From: Cryobacterium breve
Lineage (GTDB): Bacteria; Actinomycetota; Actinomycetes; Actinomycetales; Microbacteriaceae
DNA: 64,000 nt
NCBI RefSeq assembly: GCF_027594785.1
Contig: NZ_CP075584.1
Span: 1,736,001-1,800,000, forward strand
Direction of reading: 5' to 3'
Position 1 is the stretch's first letter, and each line of letters opens with the position of its first letter. Positions 30,643 through 39,477 of this stretch are shown in pieces. Under the pieces are notes generated by a model. The model saw only the letters and a program-made list of their open reading frames with translations. It searched no databases and was not told the origin of the DNA. The translations under genes were made by a program, and so were the position numbers.

Positions 30643-30654
30643 ATCGGGCCCGAT
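30643..30654. promoter_or_regulatory. Palindrome upstream of pilA, candidate operator
   Basis: ATCGGGCCCGAT is a perfect 12-bp palindrome in the pilC-pilA gap, 20 bases before the pilA start. It may be a regulator site or a chance GC-rich palindrome. The gap also contains an A/T-rich stretch (near 30668-30685) that could serve as a -10 region for a pilA-specific promoter. Confidence 0.35.
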
Positions 30655-30756
30655 CGGACTCTAAGAGTATTTGCAGTGCTTTTTCAGCGGCGACCCATGA
30701 ATGAGGGGTATTGCATCCAATCGCACCCCCAGAAGGAGGGCAAGCCTCTACGTCGG

Positions 30757-31986
30757 CTACTTGATGACGCTCGCGATGCTGAAGATCGGCATGTATAGCG
30801 CGATGACCATTCCGCCGATGATGACGCCCAGGAATGCGATCATGAGTGGCTCGATCGCCGCCGTGAGCTGCTCGGTGGACGACTCGACCTCCTGGTCGTA
30901 GAAGTCCGCGATCTTGTTGAGCATGGTCTCCAGCGAGCCGGCGTCCTCGCCGACCGCGATCATCTGGGTGACCATCGGGGGAAAGACGGGCTGGGCCAGC
31001 AAGGGAGCGGAAATGGACTGGCCCTGACGCACCGACTCTGCCACCTTGGTCAAAGCGTCCTCGATCACCCAGTTGCCCGATGTCTCGCCGACGATCTTGA
31101 GCGACTGAAGGATGGGCACACCGGCGCCGATCATGTTGGCGAAATTCCGGCTGAAACGGGCGACGGCGATCTTTCTAATCAAATTCCCGAACACGGGCAG
31201 CCTGAGCTTCAATGGGTCGACGACCTTGCGGACGCGCTCCGTGTTCTTGTTCCGATTCCACCAGATGCTGAATGCAATCCCCGTGACGACGATAACGGGA
31301 ACGACATAGATCATCGAATGCGAGATATTGACCAGGACCATCGTCGGCACCGGGAGCCCGCTGCCGAGTCCTTTGAACATGTCCTCGAAGATCGGCACGA
31401 TGAAGATCAGCATGATCAACACGGAGACGAGCGACATGATGAGCACGATCACAGGATAGGTCAGCGCCGACTTGATGGTCCCTCGCAGCTTGACCTCCTT
31501 CTCGAAGTTCGCTGCGATCGATTCGAGGGCGCGGTCGAGGAAACCACCGGTCTCCCCCGCCCGCACCATGTTGATCATGATCGGGGGAAACTCCCGGCCA
31601 TGTTTCGCCAAGGACTCAGAGACCGACACACCGGTCTCGACATCGTCGCGCACCTGCCCAAGGATCTTCGCGAGCGGCTTGTTTTCCGTCTGCTCAGCGA
31701 GGATGTTGAGCGTGCGCAGCAGCGACAGGCCGGATCCGATCATGGTCGCCATCTGGCGACTCATGATTGCGAGGTCCTTGAGCCCGACGCCCTTGGTGAA
31801 GCCGGGGATCGAGATCTCGCGGTTGAGGCCGGTGCCGTCCGCCGATTCCTTGATCGAGATGGGCGAAATGCCCATGGTTCCGAGGCGATTGGCTACGGCA
31901 GACTCACTCGAGGCATCCAGTTTGCCCTTGACGGTCTTGCCGTTGTTGTCGCGGCCGACGTAGGCCCAGGCTTGCGCAGTCGACAT
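30757..31986 (-). CDS. pilC: Type IV pilus membrane platform protein PilC
   Basis: PilC is the polytopic protein at the pilus base that PilB and PilT turn. The 409 residues contain two T2SSF domains: the first starts near LAIMSRQMATMIGSGLSLLR, the second near RFSRNFANMIGAGVPILQSL, each followed by hydrophobic helices. The C-terminus ends with the conserved IEPLMIAFLGVIIGGMVIAL. The start overlaps the pilT stop by one base. Confidence 0.95.
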   Translation of the reverse strand: MSTAQAWAYVGRDNNGKTVKGKLDASSESAVANRLGTMGISPISIKESADGTGLNREISIPGFTKGVGLKDLAIMSRQMATMIGSGLSLLRTLNILAEQTENKPLAKILGQVRDDVETGVSVSESLAKHGREFPPIMINMVRAGETGGFLDRALESIAANFEKEVKLRGTIKSALTYPVIVLIMSLVSVLIMLIFIVPIFEDMFKGLGSGLPVPTMVLVNISHSMIYVVPVIVVTGIAFSIWWNRNKNTERVRKVVDPLKLRLPVFGNLIRKIAVARFSRNFANMIGAGVPILQSLKIVGETSGNWVIEDALTKVAESVRQGQSISAPLLAQPVFPPMVTQMIAVGEDAGSLETMLNKIADFYDQEVESSTEQLTAAIEPLMIAFLGVIIGGMVIALYMPIFSIASVIK

Positions 31987-33803
31987 CAGCGCTGCGGGAT
32001 GGAGTAGGTGTCGCCGTAGTCGACGCCACCGCTGCCCATGGTGCGGGAAGACGCCTCCATCGTGGTGTCGGCGCGCTTGATCAGCTGCTGCAGGCTCTCC
32101 ACGTCGTGGGCCTTGTCGATCGCCGCCTGGCGCGTGATCTGGCCGGAGTCGACGAGGTCGGCGAGGTGCTGGTCCATGGTGTGCATGCCCTCGGCGCCGC
32201 CGGCCTGCATCATCGAGGTGATCTGGTGGGTCTTGCCCTCGCGGATGAGGTTGGCGATGGCCGGCGTCGTGACGAGGATCTCGGTCGCGACCACGCGGCC
32301 CTTCTGGTTGGCCCGTTTGACGAGGGTCTGGCAGACCACTCCGCGGAGGGTCGCCGCGAGCTGGGTACGGATCTGGCCCTGCTGGTGCGGCGGGAACACG
32401 TCGATCATGCGGTCGATCGTCTGGGCGGCATCCTGGGTGTGCAGGGTCGCGAAGACGAGGTGGCCGGTTTCAGCTGCGGTCAGGGCCACCGAGATGGTCT
32501 CGAGGTCGCGGAGCTCGCCGATCAGGATGATGTCGGGGTCCTGGCGCAGCACGTGCTTGAGTGCAGCGGCGAAGCTCTTCGTGTCGTGGCCGACCTCGCG
32601 CTGGTTGACGAGCGACTTCTTGTGCTTGTGCAGGAACTCGATCGGGTCCTCGACCGTGACGATGTGGTCGGGCCTCGTGCTGTTGGCGAGGTCGACCATC
32701 GCGGCGAGGGTCGTGGACTTACCGGAACCGGTGGGCCCGGTGACCAGGACGAGGCCGCGGGGCAGCAGCGAGAACCGGCCGACGGACTCGGGCACGCCGA
32801 GTTCCCTGAGCGGCTTGATCTCGCGCGGGATGAGCCGGAACGCCGCACCGATCGAGTTGCGCTGGTGGTAGAAGTTCACCCGGAAGCGGGCGCCCGCGGC
32901 GGTGTAGGCGAAGTCGAGCTCGCGGTCGTCCTCGAAGCGTTCGAGGTCGGCGGGCGAGATGATGCTGTGCAGGGCCGTCCGGACCTTTTCGGGCAGCCAG
33001 ACGGGCAGGCCCTCGATCGGGCGCAGGGCGCCGTCAATGCGGATCGTGGGCGGGGCGCCGACGGTGATGTGCAGGTCGGATGCCTCGAGCTCAAGCACGA
33101 GGTGGAGGGCGTCGATCAGGTCCTGGTCGGCGGGGCGGCCGTCGGGGCCGATGTGCACGGGGGCGTGGCCACGCGCCATCTCGGGCGACCCCTGGGGTTC
33201 GGCCTGGATCGCGGCCCTGCGGCCGGACCCGGCCTGGCGGGCGCCCGACGCGACGTCGAAGGCTTCGGTGGGGTAGGCATCCGTTCCCGACGGCGTGACG
33301 TCGAACGGGAGCGTCGCCGGCGGCGCGAAGTCGCCCGTGGCAGCGTCGAAGGTCGAGGGGTCGGCGTGCGGATGTGCGGGGTACAACTCCGTGGGGTACA
33401 CCCGGGTCGCCGAGCGGGGCGGCTCGGCGTCGCCCGGGGCGAGGTCTGCGTCGACGAGGTCGGCGTCCGCCGGCGCGATCGTGCGAGCCGGCTCGGGCGC
33501 CCGGACGTCCCAGGTGTTCGCGAAGGACGGGGCCGCCGGGGCTGTGGCGGGGTCGCCCTGGGGATACATGGTCTCGGCGCGACGTGAGCTCCGGCGCTCG
33601 AAGCCGTGCCCGCCGGTCTCGTCGGGGTTGGCACTCGCGCGCACGGCGGCTGCCTTCTCGATTGCGGCCTTCAGGAGCGCGGCGCGTTCCTGGGCGGCCA
33701 GTTCGGCCTCGGTGAGTTCGCCGGGGCTCGCAGCGATCTGATCCCACCAGGACACGGCGGACTCGGGCTCGACGGCAGGGATTTCATAGATGGGCTTGTC
33801 CAT
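31986..33803 (-). CDS. pilT: Type IV pilus retraction ATPase PilT with long N-terminal extension
   Basis: PilT powers pilus retraction and twitching. The conserved core starts near residue 228 (LHLVLELEASDLHITVGAPP). It has the Walker A GPTGSGKSTTLAAM, the Walker B IILIGELRDLETI and the His box TGHLVFATLHTQDAAQT. The first 227 residues are disordered, rich in Ala, Pro, Asp and Tyr-Pro pairs (RVYPTELYPAHP, DAYPTEAFD), and unusual for PilT, which is normally about 350-370 residues. The start at 33803 is chosen because AAAGGAAAG precedes it; an upstream ATG at 33845 lies inside pilB. Confidence 0.93.
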   Translation of the reverse strand: MDKPIYEIPAVEPESAVSWWDQIAASPGELTEAELAAQERAALLKAAIEKAAAVRASANPDETGGHGFERRSSRRAETMYPQGDPATAPAAPSFANTWDVRAPEPARTIAPADADLVDADLAPGDAEPPRSATRVYPTELYPAHPHADPSTFDAATGDFAPPATLPFDVTPSGTDAYPTEAFDVASGARQAGSGRRAAIQAEPQGSPEMARGHAPVHIGPDGRPADQDLIDALHLVLELEASDLHITVGAPPTIRIDGALRPIEGLPVWLPEKVRTALHSIISPADLERFEDDRELDFAYTAAGARFRVNFYHQRNSIGAAFRLIPREIKPLRELGVPESVGRFSLLPRGLVLVTGPTGSGKSTTLAAMVDLANSTRPDHIVTVEDPIEFLHKHKKSLVNQREVGHDTKSFAAALKHVLRQDPDIILIGELRDLETISVALTAAETGHLVFATLHTQDAAQTIDRMIDVFPPHQQGQIRTQLAATLRGVVCQTLVKRANQKGRVVATEILVTTPAIANLIREGKTHQITSMMQAGGAEGMHTMDQHLADLVDSGQITRQAAIDKAHDVESLQQLIKRADTTMEASSRTMGSGGVDYGDTYSIPQR

Positions 33804-33834
33804 GCGTTTCTTTCCTTTCGGCATGCGACGAGCG

Positions 33835-35508
33835 CTATGCAACAACTCGCAGGATCTCTTCGATCGAGGTCAGGCCCATGCGGACCTTCTCCCAGCCGTC
33901 GTCACGGAGGGAGATCATTCCCTCCAGTCGGGCGGCCCGGCCGATGTCCGCGCTCGAGGCGCGGTCGACGGCGAGCCGTTCGATGTTCTCGGAGACGGTC
34001 ATGACCTCGTGCACGGCGAGCCGGCCTCGGTAACCGGTCTTCGAGCAGTTCTGGCAGCCGATCGGCTGGTAGAGCACCGGCAGCGGCCGGGTCGGGTCGT
34101 AGCCGAAGCGCAGTTGGTTCAGGCGCTCGACGGTGACCTCGGCGGGAGCCTTACAGCGGTCGCAGAGGCGGCGCGCGAGGCGCTGGGCGACGACGCAGTC
34201 GAGGGCGGAGCCGACGAGGAAGGGCTCGATGCCCATCTCGGTCAGGCGGGTGATCGCGCTCGGTGCGTCGTTGGTGTGCAGGGTCGAGAGCACGAGGTGG
34301 CCGGTCAGCGAGGCCTCGATGGCAATCTGCGCGGTCTCGTGGTCGCGGATCTCGCCGAGGAGCACGACGTCGGGGTCGCTGCGGAGGATGGACCGCAGCG
34401 CGCTCGCGAAGGTGAGCCCCGCCTTGGGGTTCACCTGCACCTGGTTGATGTCCTTCATCCTGTACTCGACCGGGTCCTCGACCGTGATCACGTTGATCTC
34501 CGGGCGGGCGACCGAGTTGAGCGTGGTGTACAGGGTGGTCGACTTGCCCGACCCTGTCGGGCCCGTGACCAGGATCATCCCGTATGGCTTGGTGTACGAC
34601 TTCTTGTAGGCCTCGTAGTTGTGCTCGAGCAGGTTCAGGTCGTGCAGGTCCATCGTCGTCGAGGAGTTGTCGAGGATTCGCATGACGATCTTCTCGCCCC
34701 AGACCGTGGGCAGGGTCGCGACGCGGAGGTCGATCTGGCGGCCGGCGTGGCTGACCGACATCCGGCCGTCCTGGGGCTTCCGACGCTCGGCGATGTCGAT
34801 GTCGCTCATGATCTTCAGGCGCGAGATGACGCCATTCTGGATGCTCTTCGGCGCCCGCTGCATCTCGTGCAGCACCCCGTCGATGCGGTACCGCACCCGC
34901 AGGTTGTGTTCGGCGGGCTCGATGTGGATGTCCGACGCCTTGTCCTGGATGGCCTGGCTGACGAGGAGGTTGACGAAGCGCACGATCGGGGCGTCGTCGT
35001 CGAGGGAGTCGGAGACGCCGAACGCCGATGCGGCTTCGACGGTGGCCTGCTCGTCCTCCATGGTGGTGGTGAGGTTGCTGAGCTCGTCGTCGGCGCGGTG
35101 GTAGCGGGCGATCGCGGCGAGCAGGTCGTTCTTCTCGGCGACGACGGGGATGACCCGCATCCGCGCGGACTCGCGCACGTCGTCGATCGCGAACACGTTG
35201 CCGGGGTCGACCATGGCGAGCACGAGGCGGCCGCCCTCGACGGTGATCGGCAGCACACCGTGGCGGCGACACATGGCGGGCGTGACGAGGGCCACCGCGA
35301 GCGGGTCGACGGGGTAGTCGATGAGTTCGATGAAGGCGAGGCCGGCCTGCTCGGCGCGGGCACGGGCGAACTGGGCCTCGGTGATCACGCCGGAGTCGAC
35401 GAGCGCGCGCACGGCACTCTCGTCGGCGGGATCGCCGGCCATCAGGGTGTCGAGGTCCTCGATCGGCAGCAGTCCGTGCAGGATGAGAATCTCGGTCAGT
35501 GAAGCCAC
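33835..35508 (-). CDS. pilB: Type IV pilus extension ATPase PilB
   Basis: PilB drives pilin polymerisation. The 557 residues begin with an MshEN-type N-terminal domain (ALVDSGVITEAQFARARAEQ, then RRHGVLPITVEGGRLVLAM), a family that in other bacteria can bind c-di-GMP. The ATPase core has GPTGSGKSTTLYTTLN, ILRSDPDVVLLGEIRDHETA and LSTLHTNDA. A zinc ribbon follows, with CDRCK and CQNCSKTGYRGR. The GTG at 35508 is chosen for its GGGGAGGATC ribosome-binding site. This is the first gene of the pilus operon. Confidence 0.95.
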   Translation of the reverse strand: MASLTEILILHGLLPIEDLDTLMAGDPADESAVRALVDSGVITEAQFARARAEQAGLAFIELIDYPVDPLAVALVTPAMCRRHGVLPITVEGGRLVLAMVDPGNVFAIDDVRESARMRVIPVVAEKNDLLAAIARYHRADDELSNLTTTMEDEQATVEAASAFGVSDSLDDDAPIVRFVNLLVSQAIQDKASDIHIEPAEHNLRVRYRIDGVLHEMQRAPKSIQNGVISRLKIMSDIDIAERRKPQDGRMSVSHAGRQIDLRVATLPTVWGEKIVMRILDNSSTTMDLHDLNLLEHNYEAYKKSYTKPYGMILVTGPTGSGKSTTLYTTLNSVARPEINVITVEDPVEYRMKDINQVQVNPKAGLTFASALRSILRSDPDVVLLGEIRDHETAQIAIEASLTGHLVLSTLHTNDAPSAITRLTEMGIEPFLVGSALDCVVAQRLARRLCDRCKAPAEVTVERLNQLRFGYDPTRPLPVLYQPIGCQNCSKTGYRGRLAVHEVMTVSENIERLAVDRASSADIGRAARLEGMISLRDDGWEKVRMGLTSIEEILRVVA

Positions 35509-35607
35509 GCGATCCTCCCCCGCTGGACAGGCTGCAGAGAACCGCGAGCGCACGCAGCAAATCGTTCCACGCCCGGGAAAGTTGGTAACGCCCAACGCTA
35601 ACCCCGG

Positions 35608-35634
35608 GATCGGGTCTGGGACAGACCCACGATC
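35608..35634 (-). terminator. Stem-loop after the large sensor kinase gene
   Basis: GATCGGGTCTG (35608-35618) pairs with CAGACCC-AC-GATC (35622-35634) with two unpaired bases. It overlaps the kinase stop codon and lies 100 bases before pilB. Without a T tail it may only partly block read-through, leaving the kinase and pilus genes possibly linked. Confidence 0.4.
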
Positions 35635-37872
35635 AGGGGGTGCGGAGCTCTCCGACTGGCGAAACCGTCAGCATCCGGGTGCCTGTGGAGTCGATGACGA
35701 GGGAGGCGACGTCGTCGCGGCCGGGCGGGAGCAGCCGTGCGGTGAGGCGACCGGAGTCGAGCAGATCGAGCTGCCCCGCGATGATGCGCGCGACCTCGGC
35801 GAGCGCCTCGGGGGCCTGCCACCGGAGTCGTCGAGCAGGGTGACGTCGACGCCGCGGAGCCGGGCAGTACGGGCGGCGGTGATCACGGGCTCGACGAAGA
35901 GCGTCCTGGCCCGGATGGCGTCGCGCAGGGTGGCCTCGACGATGAGGCACTCGGTGCGGAGCGGCGGGTCGAGGTCCTCCCCGCCCGCGAGGCGCTCCAG
36001 GGCAGGCCGGGCGAGGCCGTTGACCCGGGCGAGTTCCGTTTCCCGTTCGGTGAGGGCGGCCACGTCGCTCGCGGTGGCCGCGATCGACACCGCGCGCTCC
36101 CGGTTGAGCACGGCGAGGGTGCGGGTCGAACGGGTGAGCCCGACGGCGAAGACCGCGCCGGCGAGCAGGGTGGCGGCGTGACGCACGACGAGGGTGAGGC
36201 CGTCGGCGACGCCCAGGCCGTTCAGCAGCGCCCAGCCGAGCCCGACCGCGACGAGCAGGCCATAGCCGGCCCAGGCCGGACCGGGCCGCCCGCGGGTGGC
36301 GAGCAGGACGAGCAGAAGGGTGACCGCGCCGAACGCCCAGTGCGCGAACGGTTGGGCGGATGCCGGGGCGACGGCGGCCGAGGCGAGCGCGGCCCCGGCG
36401 GTGGCGATCAGGATCACCGTGAGGGGAGCCCACGGGGGAATCGGGTCGGGGACGACGACCAGGAGCCACATTGCGGCGACGACGATCAGGAGCAGGCCGA
36501 ACGCCGTGAGGGGCCGGGTGTCAACGGGCCCGGGGTCTCCGAAGGCGAGCAGAAGGTGCACGGCGGCGAAGACGGCGAGGAGGACGAGGGCGAGGCTGCG
36601 TGGCAGGGTCACGAGCAGGGGGATGGGCGCGGGCGTCGCCTGGGCTCCCGGGGCGACCGGCAGGGCCTGGGTCGTGGCCTCCGGCGTCCAGGAGACCACG
36701 ACCTCGGCGCCGGCGCCCGGCCGCGACCAGACCGTAGCCGCCCCTCCCGGCACCCGGCGCATCCGGTCGATGATGCTGCGGGCGATGCCGAGGCGCTCAG
36801 CCGGGACGCCGGCGGGATCGAAGCCGACCCCGTCGTCTCGGACCGTGATGCGGATGCCGGTGCCCAGCATCCGCGCGGTGACGCTGCGGGACACCGACCG
36901 GGCGAGGCCGACCCCGGCTGCGACCCGGGAGTTGCGCAGGGCCTCGCCGACGGCGCCGAGCAGGGCCGTCGCTGCTGCGGCCGTCACGCCGAAGCGGTCG
37001 TCGAGGTCGGAGCGCACGACCGCATCGGGGGTGATCTGGGCGGTGAGGGTGTCGAGCCGGCGGGTCAGCTCGGGGCCGGTTACGCGCTGCCCGGACGCCC
37101 GCTCCCTGACTGCGTCGAGGCGCACCAGGGTCGTGGCGGCCTGCTCGGCGAGGACGCCGGCCGGGATGCCGCCGCGGCCGGCCATCAGCAGGGTGGAGAT
37201 GACGCTGTCGTGCACGAGCGCGTCGATCGCCACTCGCTCGCGGCTGCGGGCCACTCCCGCGGCGGCGGCGGCGATCTCCGCCCGGGTGGCGACAGTCACA
37301 GCGTCGACCCGGACGGCATTGCGGCGGGCCGCCATCATCAGGCCGAGGAAGACGCCGACGAGAAGAATCGAGTATGCGGCGTCTTCGAGTCCGACGAGGA
37401 TCGGCAGGGAATCCGTCGAGGTCGCGGCGCGGACAAGTCCGCTGAGGGTGCACGCAACGATGAGGTAGGCCCAACCGACGCGGTCGCGGGTGGCGACTCC
37501 GACGGCCAGGACGGGCACCCCGGTGAAGGTCAGGGCCCAGGGGATGTCCGCGCCGGCCGGGAGCGGCGTGGCCCGGAATGACAGCCAGAACACCAGGATC
37601 ACGAGGAACACGACCCCCTCGGCGAGCGCGATCCGGCGCAGCAGCCGCAGCGACGCCCGTCGGGACAGCACCCCGAGCGTGACGGGCAGCCCGAAGGCGA
37701 GGGCCCAGGCCAGACCTGCTCCCAGCGGATGCGGCGACCACAGCTGGGCGAGAAAAGAGCCGTAGCTGAGGAGGCAGAACACGACCGCGGTCGGACCGAT
37801 CGACGTGTAGAGCACCCGGGCGAGGCGCTCGGCGGCGGTCAGGCCGGCGAGCGGGCGCCGGGTTCGCCTCAC
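35633..37872 (-). CDS. Sensor histidine kinase with second membrane block after the kinase core (one frameshift)
   Basis: The protein of about 745 residues has an unusual order. Residues 20-180 hold six or seven membrane helices. The kinase core follows, with a dimerisation helix containing ALVHDSVISTLLMAG (His near 221), the N-box GEALRNSRVA, VRDDGVGFDPAGV and the G2-like SRPGAGAEVVV. A second block of five or six helices spans about 425-580, and a helical C-terminal domain follows. Near 35820 one missing base breaks the frame before APEALAEVARIIAGQLDLLD. The GTG start overlaps the response-regulator stop as GTGA, so the two genes form a pair. Confidence 0.85.
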
Positions 37873-38546
37873 GACTGGCCGGGGACCGGCAGGATGCCGT
37901 CTTCGAGGGCCCGCTTGTACAGGTCGATCTTCGTGTTGGCCGGGCGCCCGACGCGCTGGTACTTCGAGCGCACCCGCCGGATGTAGTCGATCACGGTCGC
38001 CTCGGCGAGGCCGGTGCGGGCGGCGACGAGCGGGGCCTTCGCGCCGGCCGCGTAGAGGGAGAGCACCTCGCGTTCCCGCGGGCTGAGCCCGGCGTCGTTG
38101 AGCTCGGGGTCGCCGTCGAGGGCAGCCGCCCACTCGGTCGAAGGGATCGGTTCCCCCGAGGCTGCGCGGATCACAGCGTCGAGCAGCACCGCGGTCGGTT
38201 CGGACTTGCGCACCACGCCGAGCACCCCGCTGCGGGCGGCCGTGCGCATCAGCAGCGCGTCATCGCCCGCTGTGAAGGCCAGGACGGCGGAGCCCGCGGC
38301 CCGTAGCCGGTCGACGTTATCCCCGACAGCGGAGTCGTCGGACAGCCGCAGGTCGAGGATCACCAGGTCGACCGGGTGGCTCGTCTGCGCGGTCGATTCG
38401 AGCAGTTCGGTCACGGTCGCGACCGTCGCGACGACCTGGATCTCGGGGATCGTCGAAAACAGGGCGGCGAAACCGCGCGCGACGATCTCATGATCGTCGA
38501 TCAGGGCAATACGGTAGGTGGGCACGAGAACCTTCGGGTAGGCCAT
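37869..38546 (-). CDS. Response regulator, NarL/LuxR type
   Basis: A 225-residue two-domain regulator. The receiver has RIALIDDHEIVARG with paired Asp, the phospho-acceptor region VILDLRLSDDSA, a Thr in AFTAGDD and a Lys in VVRKSEP. The output domain is a LuxR-type helix-turn-helix: LSPREREVLSLYAAG and ATVIDYIRRVRSKYQRVGRP. The ATG at 38546 is chosen; in-frame sequence above it is Arg-rich and not protein-like. It precedes the large kinase by a GTGA overlap and lies upstream of the pilus operon, which it may control (inference). Confidence 0.9.
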   Translation of the reverse strand: MAYPKVLVPTYRIALIDDHEIVARGFAALFSTIPEIQVVATVATVTELLESTAQTSHPVDLVILDLRLSDDSAVGDNVDRLRAAGSAVLAFTAGDDALLMRTAARSGVLGVVRKSEPTAVLLDAVIRAASGEPIPSTEWAAALDGDPELNDAGLSPREREVLSLYAAGAKAPLVAARTGLAEATVIDYIRRVRSKYQRVGRPANTKIDLYKRALEDGILPVPGQS

Positions 38547-38703
38547 ACTGGTGGCGGCAACGGCGGCGCGGTACTGAACGGTACTACGGGGCGGTGCTGT
38601 AGACCGGCGGAGCCTGAACCTGCTGCCGGGGGTATTCCTATTGCCGCCGCGCCCGTTCGGGTGCCATCGGAAATGACGGCTTTTCGAAGACGATGTGCTG
38701 GTC

Positions 38704-39423
38704 CTATGGTGAAACCGGGGGAACGCGCCGGGGGGCATGTGGGGCGCTCGCGGTCTCGCCAGGGACGACGTCTTCTGGGGAGCCGGCCGGGCGCCCCCTC
38801 CCCGCGTTCATGGCCCGATGGCCGAGCCGTCCGCCACTCTCCTCCAGATAGCAGGAGCCGCACAGGGACTCATAGGTGACGAAGGCCCCGTCGATCGCGA
38901 CCTGGTCACCGTCGAAGACGAAGCGCCCGTCGATCTTGCGGCCGTTGAACACGGCCTTGCGCCCGCACCGGCAGATGGTCTTGAGCTCTTCGAGGCTGTG
39001 CGCGATTTCGAGCAGGCGGCGGCTGCCGGGGAACGCGACCGTCTGGAAGTCGGTACGGATCCCGTACGCCAGGACGGGGATGTTCTCGAGGATCGCGATC
39101 CGGAGCAGGTCGTCGACCTGGGCCTCGGTGAGGAACTGCGCCTCGTCGACGAGCAGGGCGCTGACGTCGAGCCCGTCGCGGGCGACGACCTGCGCGCGGT
39201 GCTCCTGGAAGAGGGCGTACGCATCCGTCTCGGGGGTGAGCAGGAAGTCGACGCCGCGTGTCACGCCGAGGCGCGAGAGGATGCCCCGATCACCCTTGGT
39301 GTCGACAGACGGCTTGGCAAGCAGCACGCGATGACCGCGCTCCTCGTAGTTGTATGCGGCCTGGAGCATGGACGTGCTCTTGCCGCTGTTCATCGCTCCA
39401 TAGCGAAAGTACAGTTTTGCCAC
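38704..39423 (-). CDS. tdk: Thymidine kinase
   Basis: Type II thymidine kinase phosphorylates thymidine for salvage. The 239 residues have the P-loop GAMNSGKSTSML, the catalytic Glu in LLVDEAQFL, the lasso-loop region GSRRLLEIAHSLEEL and zinc Cys in ICRCGRKA and CGSCYLEE. A Pro/Ala/Gly-rich tail of about 35 residues follows the zinc ribbon and is not conserved in the family. It separates the fused and split sensor-kinase loci. Confidence 0.96.
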   Translation of the reverse strand: MAKLYFRYGAMNSGKSTSMLQAAYNYEERGHRVLLAKPSVDTKGDRGILSRLGVTRGVDFLLTPETDAYALFQEHRAQVVARDGLDVSALLVDEAQFLTEAQVDDLLRIAILENIPVLAYGIRTDFQTVAFPGSRRLLEIAHSLEELKTICRCGRKAVFNGRKIDGRFVFDGDQVAIDGAFVTYESLCGSCYLEESGGRLGHRAMNAGRGRPAGSPEDVVPGETASAPHAPRRVPPVSP

Positions 39424-39477
39424 GGTACTGGAATCCCCCTCTGCGCCACCCGGCGCGTTCGTCTGCCCCGGGTCAGT

